From Pelosinus baikalensis (lineage in GTDB: Bacteria; Bacillota; Negativicutes; DSM-13327), in assembly GCF_020819555.1 (NCBI RefSeq), contig NZ_JAJHJB010000008.1, forward strand, positions 81,285 to 145,284: a DNA stretch of 64,000 bases. Reading direction: 5' to 3'. Below are positions 53,040 to 61,758 of the stretch, piece after piece; position 1 is the stretch's first letter, and each line of letters starts with the position of its first letter. A program made the translations under genes and the position numbers. The notes under the pieces were generated by a model. The model saw only the letters and a program-made list of their open reading frames with translations, was not told where the DNA came from and did no database searches.

Positions 53040-53436
53040 AAAAATAATATTCCCCCTCTTCATTTTGAGCATTACAGACATTACCTGCGATTGAATGCTC
53101 TAGGAAGTTAGGGAAACATATGGATAATTTCCAAGGATTAATTAGAATCTGAAAAACAATGAGTATTATAAAAAGGCAAAAAGATAGTGTTGCCTCAGAT
53201 ACCATAAAATGCCCGGAAAGCGAAAAGAAATTCTTAGTTAAAAGTCGTAGGCTTCCGCTGACAACTTGCTCAACATATAACCATAGTATTGTAATTCCGA
53301 AAAACAGTCCCAATAACCTTCTTAAATCAGAAAACTTCATGGGTCCTGATTTTAACAAAAAAACACCAGATATATATCCCATTAAAATTATAGGAATGAT
53401 TATATATAATGTCATTAAAAGCACAAAAACTATCAT
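52969..53436 (-). CDS. small membrane protein upstream of the SecA homologue
   Basis: About 155 residues with three hydrophobic helices (IVFVLLMTLYIIIPIILMGYI, LGLFFGITILWLYVEQ and ATLSFCLFIILIVFQILI). The start is ATG 53436 after TGGAG; the GTG at 53448 is an alternative. The last 23 codons overlap the start of secA in a different frame, and the tail (CDSEYPKPSGIQY) is not protein-like, so the true end may be earlier via a frameshift. No family recognised. Its place suggests a partner for the SecA homologue, but that is inference. Confidence 0.5.
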   Translation of the reverse strand: MIVFVLLMTLYIIIPIILMGYISGVFLLKSGPMKFSDLRRLLGLFFGITILWLYVEQVVSGSLRLLTKNFFSLSGHFMVSEATLSFCLFIILIVFQILINPWKLSICFPNFLEHSIAGNVCNAQNEEGEYYFYVGKIITTNPCDSEYPKPSGIQY

Positions 53437-53720
53437 AAATTGTATCACTCCACTAATAAAAAGAATATTATTGCACTGTTATATTTCTCTCTCCACCAAA
53501 TTATTCCTCTCAAATTGATTTTTAAACTTTCCTCATTTCCAGCTTGAGGTTTATCCCCTATTTGTGACAAATAAATAATGTTACTTTAATGGACATGTCA
53601 CCAATGATACGTGGAATAAATATTTAACTATATTCCATTTATAATAATATCCAATTGAATGAAAATTTATTTGAGTCTGGTAAAGGCGAGGAAAATCAGT
53701 CCCTATCCGTGCAAATCATT

Positions 53721-54038
53721 ATACTAAAGTCCTCTGCACGTGAATAAAACTCATCTAAACATAACTTATTGCCTTCCTGCACACAAAAAAGCCTTCCAAG
53801 CTAATGCCTGGAAGGCTTGAATTTACTGGAGCGGGTGAAGGGATTCGAACCCTCGACCCACGGCTTGGGAATTCAAATGGGTTGTTTTTACTGTATCTAT
53901 ATTGCCCTATAAACCCAATGGAATCAAGGTTTTTGGCTTATTCTAGTATCTGTATTACTACTCAGTCTACATGGTTTTATATGTTATTGCCTTCCTAATT
54001 GCCTTCCTATCTAATACTCTTAAGCCAATTCTTTTGGA
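53721..54038 (-). repeat. att repeat R2: both arms around a tRNA-Gly 3' half
   Basis: Left arm 53721-53788 (about 80% identical to 56576-56641, with TTGCCTTCCT at 53769-53778), a diverged terminator (AGCCTTCCAAG/CTGGAAGGCT, 53790-53818), the tRNA-Gly 3' half 53827-53871, and right arm 53872-54038 (about 90% identical to 50490-50656, with TTGCCTTCCT at 53987-53996 and 53999-54008). It has the form of a complete attP-like junction between two tandem elements. Confidence 0.85.
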
Positions 54039-54100
54039 TAGCGTGCAAAAATATCCCTTTATCCCTCCACTCAACTCCAAATTCACCTCACAAAAACAAA

Positions 54101-54130
54101 AAATCATGCAGTCGTGAAACCGCATGATTA
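54101..54130 (-). terminator. terminator of the thrS gene
   Basis: On the minus strand AATCATGC...GCATGATT is followed by TTTTGTTTTTG, 60 bases after the thrS stop. Confidence 0.85.
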
Positions 54131-54192
54131 CTGAACTCTTGTAAGAGGACAAGGAGGGCAAATCATTTCTAACATACTCCTCCGTCCATCAA

Positions 54193-56139
54193 TTACCTTT
54201 TATAAAATATCTCTCCTGAAATTAAAGAACGGAACTCTTCAATACTCATTACTATAGTTTCACCGTTTTTACGGTTTCTGACAGCAACGACATTTTCATT
54301 TTGTTCTTTATCACCTAGTATAAGCATATATGGTACTTTCCCTAACTGGGCTTCACGAATTTTGTAGCCGATTTTTTCACTCCGGTCGTCAATTTCAACT
54401 CTTATATCTTCATTTCTTAATATTTTCAGCACTTTATTAGCATATTCATGATTTTTCTCAGATATGGCTAAGATCTTTACTTGAACAGGTGCAAGCCACA
54501 GAGGAAAGGCACCAGCATAATGTTCAATCAACGTTCCAACAAAGCGCTCCATTGAACCAAGCAAAGTTCTATGTAGCATGATAGGTGTATGTTCTTTACC
54601 ATCAGAACCGATATATGTCATTCCAAACCGCTCAGGTAAATTCATATCCAGTTGAATCGTTGTTCCCTGCCATTCCCGTCCCATTGCATCCACTGCTTTT
54701 AAGTCAATTGCGGGACCGTAAAATTTAGCACCGCCAATATCTTTCTTAAACACGATTTCACGATCACTGAGGATCTTTTCCAGTGTGCTTTCTGCCAGTT
54801 GCCACACGGGTTCATTGGCGAGGTATTTCTCGTTATCCTGAGGATCGCGGACAGAAAGATATACGTTAAGTTTGTCATAACCAAATGCTTTATTCATATC
54901 AAGGGCAAAGTCAAGAACGCTATTGACCTCATTCACAAACTGATCTTCTGTACAAACAATATGTGCATCATCCTGAGTAAAGCCACGCACACGCAACATG
55001 CCATGCAAAGTTCCTGATTTTTCAAAACGATATACACTACCAAGTTCGCACCAGCGAATGGGAAGTTCTCGGTAGCTGCGAGGTCTTGTCTTATACATCC
55101 GCACATGGAAAGGACAACTCATAGGTTTTACATAATAGTTTGTATTTTCCTCTTCGTCCTTGGCTGCCATTTTCATTGGAGGATACATACCTTCCGCAAA
55201 ATGATCTAAATGCCCTGATGTTTCCCAAAGATTGCTTTGACCAATATGGGGAGTATAAATATACTCATACCCACGCCTACGATGTTCTTTACGCCAGTAA
55301 AACTCTATTTCCTCACGGACAACAGAAAGCTTAGGGTGCCAAAGGATAAGTCCTTGACCGATATATTCATCAATGGAAAATAAATCAAGTTCTTTGCCAA
55401 TTTTACGATGGTCACGTTTCTTCGCTTCTTCCACTGCCGTCAGATAGGCGTTCAACTCAGACTGCTTAGTAAATGCTGTCCCGTATATACGTTGGAGCAT
55501 TTTGTTTTTGGAATCACCTCCCCAATATGCACCTGTACAGGAAGTAAGCTTTATTGCCTTAATCATTCCGGTATTGGGAAGATGAGGACCTGCACAAAGA
55601 TCAATAAAATCCCCCTGTCGATAAAAAGTGATCGGCTCGTTATCAGGTAGTTCCTTAATCAATGCTGCTTTGTACGGTTCATTAAGCTGCTCTACAAGCT
55701 TTAATGCCTCCTCACGAGGAAGTTCAAAACGCTCCAAAGCAAGATTTTGTTTAATTATCCCTTTCATCTCTGTTTCCATTTTACCTAAGTCATCAGATGA
55801 AAATGGCAGATCTGAGTCAACGTCATAATAAAATCCATTTTCTATTGCAGGCCCAATGGCAAGCTTTACCTTTGGATAAAGCTTTTTGATAGCTTGAGCA
55901 AGAACATGGGAAGCCGTATGACGTAGCACTTTTTTACCAGCTTCATCGTTAAATGTAATCACATTTAACGAACAATCTGCATTCACGGTGGTTGTTATAT
56001 CCACCACCTTTCCGTTAATCTCAGCAGCAAGGGCTTCTTTAGCGAGGCCTGAACTGATTTTTTTCGTAATTTCAGCACACGTGGTCGAGACTGCCACCTC
56101 GATTTGATTTTCATTCTTTAGCTTTACACTAATCACCAT
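54193..56139 (-). CDS. thrS: threonyl-tRNA synthetase (island copy)
   Basis: A full-length class II synthetase (648 aa) that charges tRNA-Thr. The TGS domain is residues 1-60, the editing domain follows with HTASH (near 75) and DLCAGPHLP, the catalytic core has YYVKPMSCPFHV, RGFTQDDAHI and HRTLLGSMERF, and the anticodon-binding domain starts near 550 (LAPVQVKILAI). MSCPFH in place of the usual bacterial MNCPGH/MNCPMH and DLCAGPH for DLCRGPH mark a divergent lineage, perhaps a resistant or transferred type. A T-box leader controls it. It is the only gene in mini-island E2. Whether the genome has another thrS cannot be seen here, but the setting suggests it does. Confidence 0.95.
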   Translation of the reverse strand: MVISVKLKNENQIEVAVSTTCAEITKKISSGLAKEALAAEINGKVVDITTTVNADCSLNVITFNDEAGKKVLRHTASHVLAQAIKKLYPKVKLAIGPAIENGFYYDVDSDLPFSSDDLGKMETEMKGIIKQNLALERFELPREEALKLVEQLNEPYKAALIKELPDNEPITFYRQGDFIDLCAGPHLPNTGMIKAIKLTSCTGAYWGGDSKNKMLQRIYGTAFTKQSELNAYLTAVEEAKKRDHRKIGKELDLFSIDEYIGQGLILWHPKLSVVREEIEFYWRKEHRRRGYEYIYTPHIGQSNLWETSGHLDHFAEGMYPPMKMAAKDEEENTNYYVKPMSCPFHVRMYKTRPRSYRELPIRWCELGSVYRFEKSGTLHGMLRVRGFTQDDAHIVCTEDQFVNEVNSVLDFALDMNKAFGYDKLNVYLSVRDPQDNEKYLANEPVWQLAESTLEKILSDREIVFKKDIGGAKFYGPAIDLKAVDAMGREWQGTTIQLDMNLPERFGMTYIGSDGKEHTPIMLHRTLLGSMERFVGTLIEHYAGAFPLWLAPVQVKILAISEKNHEYANKVLKILRNEDIRVEIDDRSEKIGYKIREAQLGKVPYMLILGDKEQNENVVAVRNRKNGETIVMSIEEFRSLISGEIFYKR

Positions 56140-56154
56140 CAACACCTCTTTCTT

Positions 56155-56450
56155 TTTTATAATATAAAAAGCCCTCGCCCCTGAAAAATCAGGGGTGAGA
56201 GCTTTTTATCACACGGTTCCACCCTGCTTATGCCCAATGAAAAATATCCTTTGAGCATCGCTTTAAAACCTCGATAACGCAAGGTGTGCGGCTATGCTTA
56301 ATTGAAAATGAAAAAATCATATCCGTTCAGCACGCAACTCAAGAGTGGTCTTCTCTGTTAACTCCGAAAGGACGCTTTCAGCCGGTGGCATCCTATCTCT
56401 GCTCGATTTTATTAACAGATACTCTCTCTATCACGGTTTTTATTTATTAA
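56155..56450 (-). promoter_or_regulatory. T-box riboswitch (threonine) of thrS
   Basis: The minus-strand leader has the T-box sequence GGGTGGAACCGTG (plus 56212-56226), the terminator hairpin with CACCCCTGA/TCAGGGGCG arms followed by TTTTTATATT (56166-56208), and a long 5' stem I region. A candidate specifier ACC (Thr), followed by A, is at 56347-56349. Uncharged tRNA-Thr would pair with the specifier and the antiterminator bulge and turn on thrS. Specifier choice is tentative; the T-box itself is clear. Confidence 0.9.
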
Positions 56451-56575
56451 ATATGTATACATTGTAGTATAAAAAAGTACATCTGTCAATTTAACAATTT
56501 TTCATCCAGGATTTAAATTGTAACCATCTGCTACTTTTTTAGTCTCAAAAATAGAAACAACCCGAGTAGCTGATG

Positions 56576-56672
56576 ATACTAAAGCCCTCTGCATGTAAAT
56601 GAAATTCTTCTAATAAATTTTATTGCCTTCCTGCATCTAAAAAAGCCTTCCGACAAAACGCCGGAAGGCTTG
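56576..56672 (-). repeat. element arm and terminator adjoining tRNA-Gly
   Basis: 56576-56641 matches the left arm of R2 (53721-53788), including TTGCCTTCCT at 56623-56632. The AAGCCTTCCG terminator hairpin (56643-56671) follows. It is the right end of mini-island E2 and also provides the terminator of the intact tRNA-Gly gene. Confidence 0.8.
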
Positions 56673-56679
56673 AATTTAC

Positions 56680-56754
56680 TGGAGCGGGTGAAGAGATTCG
56701 AACTCTCGACCCACGGCTTGGGAAGCCGGTACTCTACCACTGAGCTACACCCGC
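56680..56754 (-). tRNA. tRNA-Gly (CCC)
   Basis: Full cloverleaf of 75 bases with encoded CCA: acceptor GCGGGTG/CACCCGC, D arm GCTCAGTGGTAGAGU, anticodon loop UUCCCAA (anticodon CCC) and T arm with TTCGAAT. The T stem is GAGAG/CUCUU, while all three downstream fragments have GAGGG/CCCUU-type T stems. The 3' half serves as the integration target of the elements to its left. Confidence 0.95.
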
Positions 56755-56917
56755 ACACTATATAAAAAGATTGAGGTACTGATAGAGCCTTCTTTTGCTC
56801 TGTTATGACTGCTTAGTATCCCAACGCTAATTATTATACCATATGCGTACAATAATAGCAATGAGTGGCGATAAATTCCTATTTTCATCACATGAAGTGC
56901 GTTTCTATTTATTTAGG

Positions 56918-58630
56918 TTAAACCTTAAACTTAACAATTTCCAATTGCAGTTTTTCAGCTAATTGTGATAATGCGTCACTGGCAATAGCAATTTCTTCAA
57001 TGGATGCGGTTTGTTCCTCTGTAGAGGCAGATACCGTTTGCGTCTTGCTCGCAGTTTTATCGCTAACCCCGTCCAGTACTTCCATGGATGATGCCACCTG
57101 CTTTGCTCCTTCTGCTATATCGTGAATTGCAGCGACGGTTCTTTGAATCTCATCAGTTACGTGGTTTACTAACGTAGCAATTTCAACAAAAGTATCTCCT
57201 GTTGCATTAATATTTTCCGTTCCTTGCTTAACCGCCAATGTGCCTTCATCCATCGCATGTACCGCTTTTTCAGTGTCTTGCTGAATTTCACTAATTAATT
57301 GTCTGATTTGCTCTGAGGCAGTTTCAGATTGCTCCGCTAATTTTCTTACCTCCTCTGCTACTACAGCGAAACCTTTACCATGCTCACCAGCCCGTGCAGC
57401 TTCAATAGCAGCATTTAGAGCAAGCAGGTTGGTTTGATTTGCAATATTGGCTATCGTACTTACAATTTGTCCTATTTCTTTAGACCTGTCTCCCAATTTA
57501 TCAACAAGCCCCGCTGAATTTATAACAGTTCTCTCAATATCATTCATCTGACCGATCGTAGCTTTGATGGATATCACACCTTCCTGTGCTGCCTTAGCGG
57601 TCTGCTCAGATCGTTCCGCTGCCAATTTGGTATTATGAACAGCCTGCTGCACGCTCTGGGACATGTTCTCAACAATTTCTACTACATGATTAGTTGTACT
57701 ATATTGTTGATCCGCTGCAGCTGCTACCTCGGTAAGGACAGCTGCAATTTGATTCGCCACCTCCGAAGATTGGCTGGCACTTGCAGTCAATTCTTCTGAT
57801 GATGCCGATACTTGTTCTGTCGTTAATGCAACTTGGCGAATAAGCTGGGCTAAGTTTTGCGTCATATCATTTACCGTGCCTGCTAACTCTCCTAGTTCAT
57901 CCTTACTACTGACTTGAATCCTCTGGGTCAAATCCCCGCCGCTATTGGCAATTTCCCTTATTTTTTCTATGATATTCTGCAGAGGAGCTACGATTGTTTT
58001 TCGTGAGAATAAATATGCAAATACTAATGATATAAGCATGAGAAGCACATTGATCATAATAATGCCATTTATCTCACCGGCAATGGCTTTTTCTACATCG
58101 TCTATATAGACTCCCGAGCAAATAATCCATCCCCAAGGCTGAAACAATTTCACGTAACCTCGTTTCATAGAAGCCTCAGTTTCATTTGGCTTGGGAAACC
58201 AAAAGCTACTGTAATAGCCCGAGTCCTTGTGCTGCAATGCTCCTTCTATATAATTCTTAACCATATAATTACCCTTTGCATCCTGGGTGTTACTCCTATT
58301 TTGTCCTACCGTTTCAGGCTTAGTGGCATGCATCAGATTAATATACTGTTCATTATCAATCCAGAAATAACCATCACTGCCGTAGCGCATTTTACTGATC
58401 ACTTCTTTTGCTCTTTCTTGGGCTTCTTGATCTGCCATCACGCCGGACTTAGAAAGGGTGTAATAATATTCTACGGTGGAATGTGCTATTTCTACATTAT
58501 TTTTTATTTGAATGTCCTTTTGCAAATAAATGTTTTCTTTTGTTTTAGGAATGATATAAAAGCAACTTATGAGAACAAATAATATTGTGGGTATTACACT
58601 TAATAACATTAATTTTTTGTTTAATTTCAT
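56918..58630 (-). CDS. methyl-accepting chemotaxis protein with Cache sensor
   Basis: A 570-residue chemoreceptor: membrane helix 1 (about 8-28), an extracytoplasmic sCache_2-type domain (30-185; YGSDGYFWIDNEQYINLMHA, YVKLFQPWGWIICSGVYIDD), helix 2 (190-212), HAMP (213-265), and the signalling domain with the hairpin tip LALNAAIEAARAGEHGKGFAVVAEEVRKLAEQ. sCache_2 receptors often sense small organic acids. Its start overlaps the stop of the GGDEF gene by four bases (ATGA), so the two are translationally coupled. Confidence 0.93.
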   Translation of the reverse strand: MKLNKKLMLLSVIPTILFVLISCFYIIPKTKENIYLQKDIQIKNNVEIAHSTVEYYYTLSKSGVMADQEAQERAKEVISKMRYGSDGYFWIDNEQYINLMHATKPETVGQNRSNTQDAKGNYMVKNYIEGALQHKDSGYYSSFWFPKPNETEASMKRGYVKLFQPWGWIICSGVYIDDVEKAIAGEINGIIMINVLLMLISLVFAYLFSRKTIVAPLQNIIEKIREIANSGGDLTQRIQVSSKDELGELAGTVNDMTQNLAQLIRQVALTTEQVSASSEELTASASQSSEVANQIAAVLTEVAAAADQQYSTTNHVVEIVENMSQSVQQAVHNTKLAAERSEQTAKAAQEGVISIKATIGQMNDIERTVINSAGLVDKLGDRSKEIGQIVSTIANIANQTNLLALNAAIEAARAGEHGKGFAVVAEEVRKLAEQSETASEQIRQLISEIQQDTEKAVHAMDEGTLAVKQGTENINATGDTFVEIATLVNHVTDEIQRTVAAIHDIAEGAKQVASSMEVLDGVSDKTASKTQTVSASTEEQTASIEEIAIASDALSQLAEKLQLEIVKFKV

Positions 58631-59691
58631 GCTATGATTCCTCTCCCATCGACTTCAAAAATGTCTAGTTCATCAATCCTCGAAGTAACTTTATTTTTTC
58701 CGGTTATTTTACTTTGGTACATGGCACGATCCGCCTGCTGTAACAGTTCAAAGACAGTGTCACCATCTTCTGGAAAACAAGATATGCCAGCACTAAAGGT
58801 AATATGATTTTCGCTGTTGCCTCTTCCTATAAAAGTACTTTTCTCAACGCTTTTTCGTACTTTATTAGCAAATGCTACGGCCTTTTTCTTATTGGTATGT
58901 GGGGCTAGTATTACAAATTCTTCTCCGCCAAACCGTCCTATGGAATCTGATTTTCTACAACTTTTCTTTAAGATCTGTGCAAAATCACACAAAAGCTTAT
59001 CACCTAAAAGATGCCCATGAGTATCATTAAACATTTTAAAATTATCGATATCAATAAAAATTACACTCATCGCGCTAGAATATCTTTTTGACAATAATAA
59101 TGTTTTCTCGAGTACTGAGTTTAAAGCATTCTTATTATAAATTTGTGTTAGATAATCATACATCGCCTGTTGCTGTAGTGAATTAACTAATTTAACAATC
59201 TTTATAGCTTCACTAGCTTGTAAACCAAACATATTCAAGAGAAATACTTCTTGTTCTGTAAAGGGCTCTACCTTTTTTCTCATGACAGTGATAGCTCCCG
59301 TGCTGCTTTCCTGCCCCTTTAATGGTACACATACTATGGATCGTATCCCTTCCTTATTAGCAAGTCCGCTAGTATTCCATTCTATCGCTTGAGATATATC
59401 GCTATGTATATAAGGCTTACTTTCCGATACGACACAGCCAATTACCCCCTCCTCAAGACGAATCGGGGGGTCATTGATGTAGCTTTTTGAAAGTCCATAA
59501 CTTTTCACAATTGTAAGGTGTCCGCTTACAAGATTAAAATCTCTAATTACAACTGCGTCAGCTCTTGTGATAGTAAGAGCTGTTTTGGCAATATACTCCC
59601 ATATATCATCCACTCCATCATAGCTCGTTAGGCGTTGTGAAATGAAAAATATTTTTTCCAGAATCTCCTCACTAGGTAAGGTAGAAAGCAT
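58627..59691 (-). CDS. GAF-GGDEF diguanylate cyclase
   Basis: A 354-residue protein. A GAF domain (about 20-165; VRLEEGVIGCVVSESKPYI, SIVCVPLKGQ) is followed by a GGDEF domain (185-345) with the active-site GRFGGEEFVIL, DIDNFKMFNDTHGHLLGD and an intact C-terminal motif. It makes c-di-GMP from two GTP. An I-site RxxD before GGEEF is not obvious (RKSDSIGRFGGEEF; RKSD lies 5 residues before GGEEF and may be the I-site). The message starts with a c-di-GMP-I riboswitch and a 49-aa ORF, so its product may feed back on the operon that includes the downstream chemoreceptor. Confidence 0.93.
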   Translation of the reverse strand: MLSTLPSEEILEKIFFISQRLTSYDGVDDIWEYIAKTALTITRADAVVIRDFNLVSGHLTIVKSYGLSKSYINDPPIRLEEGVIGCVVSESKPYIHSDISQAIEWNTSGLANKEGIRSIVCVPLKGQESSTGAITVMRKKVEPFTEQEVFLLNMFGLQASEAIKIVKLVNSLQQQAMYDYLTQIYNKNALNSVLEKTLLLSKRYSSAMSVIFIDIDNFKMFNDTHGHLLGDKLLCDFAQILKKSCRKSDSIGRFGGEEFVILAPHTNKKKAVAFANKVRKSVEKSTFIGRGNSENHITFSAGISCFPEDGDTVFELLQQADRAMYQSKITGKNKVTSRIDELDIFEVDGRGIIA

Positions 59692-59786
59692 CTCTTACAC
59701 CCCTAAATCCCTATACTTCTTTGCTATTGACCAGCCCGACGAATGGGTATGGCTACGATGCGAAGAAAGTGAAAATCCCCATAGCA

Positions 59787-59936
59787 TCAAGTTTTCTTTG
59801 CATCTGGAATATCATTAATAACTAGCTGTTCTTTATTAATTGCTTTAATATCTTGGAGAATCTCAAAAATATCACAAATTAGTTCATCTAATTCCTTTCC
59901 AATATCACCAATTTCCAAATTCTCCTCTTCTTTCAT
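59787..59936 (-). CDS. 49-aa acidic protein downstream of the c-di-GMP riboswitch
   Basis: ATG 59936 follows GAGGGGG. The product begins MKEEENLEIGDIGKELDELI and is acidic and helical, without a membrane segment. No family recognised. It is the first gene after the riboswitch terminator, about 95 bases before the GGDEF gene, and its placement suggests a small regulator or adaptor within c-di-GMP signalling. Confidence 0.6.
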   Translation of the reverse strand: MKEEENLEIGDIGKELDELICDIFEILQDIKAINKEQLVINDIPDAKKT

Positions 59937-59956
59937 CAAAAATCCCCCTCAATATA

Positions 59957-60068
59957 AAAAAACCGACAGGTACATCAAATAAACATGATGCAACCTGGCA
60001 GTCATAGAACAATTGTATCGTTAGACCCAAGGCTTTGCGTCCCTGCCTTTCGGCAGGTTTGCTTATAA
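59957..60068 (-). ncRNA. cyclic di-GMP-I (GEMM) riboswitch with terminator
   Basis: The minus strand shows the class I aptamer core: AAACCUGCC, a GAAA tetraloop, GGCAGGGACGCAAAGCC, then UUGGGUCUAACG and the closing GACUGCCAGGUUGC. GGACGCAAAGCC and the GAAA loop with its receptor side are diagnostic. A terminator (CAGGTtGCATCA/TGATGtACCTG, then GGTTTTTTT) overlaps the aptamer 3' arm, so c-di-GMP binding is expected to change termination. It lies upstream of the 49-aa ORF, GGDEF gene and chemoreceptor. Confidence 0.92.
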
Positions 60069-60256
60069 TTCTAATGTATAGCTGTTCATGTCATTTTGCG
60101 ATGTATGCTAGTTTTCTGATGGAATATTTGACGAAAATTAGAATTACACTACTATTGGCTACTCTATAAGTATAGTCTAGTAGTAAGGGATATTCTATTA
60201 TCTCCATAAGCTAAATTTCCAATAAAAAAATATCTTATCATTATCCCTATAAGATA

Positions 60257-61758
60257 TTAGTTATGGACTTTAATAACTTGATTTACAAGGTGCAATTTCA
60301 GTGCTACTCCAAGGGCGAGTCTTGTCTCAAAAGAATCAAGGGATACTCCTAATATTTTTTCAATACGCTGCTTGCGAAAAACAACTGTTTTGGGGTGCAG
60401 AAACATTTTTTCCGCAGTCTTTTTTAAATTGGAGTGCTGCAATATCTCCTCTAAGGTGGTTACAAGGTTGGTTCCCTTTTCTTCGTCATAACGAATAAGA
60501 GTACCAATTTGCTCTTTAACAAATTCCTTTGCACCTTCATTACCAATATTTTTAACTAAAAGCTGTAAAATTCCTAAGTCTTTATAATGAAAAATACCAT
60601 CTTCCTTGCCTTGACATTGTGCCGCCACGGTAGCACTCCATCCTTGCCAGTAAGTCTTCCTAACACTATTTAGGCCTGTTTGTACATTACTAATTCCAAG
60701 CACGAGTTTTAGTTGAGAATCATATTGATAAATCTTCTCTAGTAGAGCATGAGCAAACATCATACTGCTTTCCACTGTTGCGTGTTCGGCGTTCCCCCCT
60801 TGATATAAAACGCCTATATCATTTCTACAATTCCATACAATGCAGCCTTTCTCATTCCCCAACACTTCAATAATATTATTCTGTTCTTTTTCCCTGCCAA
60901 TAAAGTCCTTGCTAACTAATAAACAACAAATTAGGGGACGAGAAAAATCCAACCCTAACGTATGCATATAATCTTTTATTCTTTCATCTACGCTGGTAGT
61001 TCCCATTACGATATCATTTAAAAAATCACTTCTGCGTCTAAGTTCATAGGCTAAATGAAGCATTTTCTCGGTTTTTCGTTGAACTGTAATATCATGTAAG
61101 GTACCCAAGGTACCGGAGATATTCCCATATTGATCCTTTGTAAGTCGAGCGTATACCTCGATCCAGCGAAATTCACCATTTTTAGTAGAATAACGAATTT
61201 CATACCGACTATATGACCGTTTCTTTCGATTATGGATTGGAACTGTTTATAATGAAATTCCTGATCATCTGCATACACATAATTCAAAAAAAATTTTCCG
61301 ATACTTTCCTCTATCGTAAAACCTGTAATCCTTGTCCATATAGGACTTAAGTAAGTCCAACATCCTGTTTTATTTGTTTGAAATATGACAACTTTTACAT
61401 TATCAATAATTGCTTTATGCTTCTTCTCTAAATACAGCAGCTTACTTTCTAGGTTATCAATATATTTTACTAATTCTGTATTGCTCAATTTATATTGTTT
61501 TCCTGCCTCTTTATCAAAGGACTTTTCTTTTAATTGATTTTCTTTTTCAAAAATAGAAGCATCCTGAGAGATTACCGTTTGATAAAAATAGGGGAATAGT
61601 ACACTCTTTCCGATACCTAACTCACGTATGATTTTTTCATAGTTATGATGTAAAATAGCCGCTTCACGTTTGAATTCTTCAGTAAGAACCTTTTTTACAT
61701 TTCCCAAAGGTATGTCCCTCCCCGTTGTGATACTATGTTCTCTTGAATTAGCAACCAT
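60257..61758 (-). pseudogene. PAS/PucR-type regulator split by a frameshift
   Basis: Two minus-strand frames form one gene. The 5' part (61758 to about 61225) has an N-terminal helical domain and a PAS domain (HKAIIDNVKVVIFQTNKTG, FTIEESIGKFFLNYVY). The 3' part (about 61225 to 60257) continues that PAS (RYEIRYSTKNGEFRWIEVYARL, then GTLHDITVQRKTEKML), then has a PucR-like middle and a C-terminal HTH_30 (LEEILQHSNLKKTAEKMFLHPKTVVFRKQRIEKILG). The PAS domain is split exactly where the frames meet, in an A-rich stretch (GAAAGAAAC). One indel or a sequencing error would explain it. Joined length is about 500 residues. The downstream frame has no good start of its own. Confidence 0.8.

Noticed and set aside
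53159..53518. 119-aa plus-strand ORF
   Set aside because: Shadow of the hydrophobic minus-strand gene at 52969-53436.
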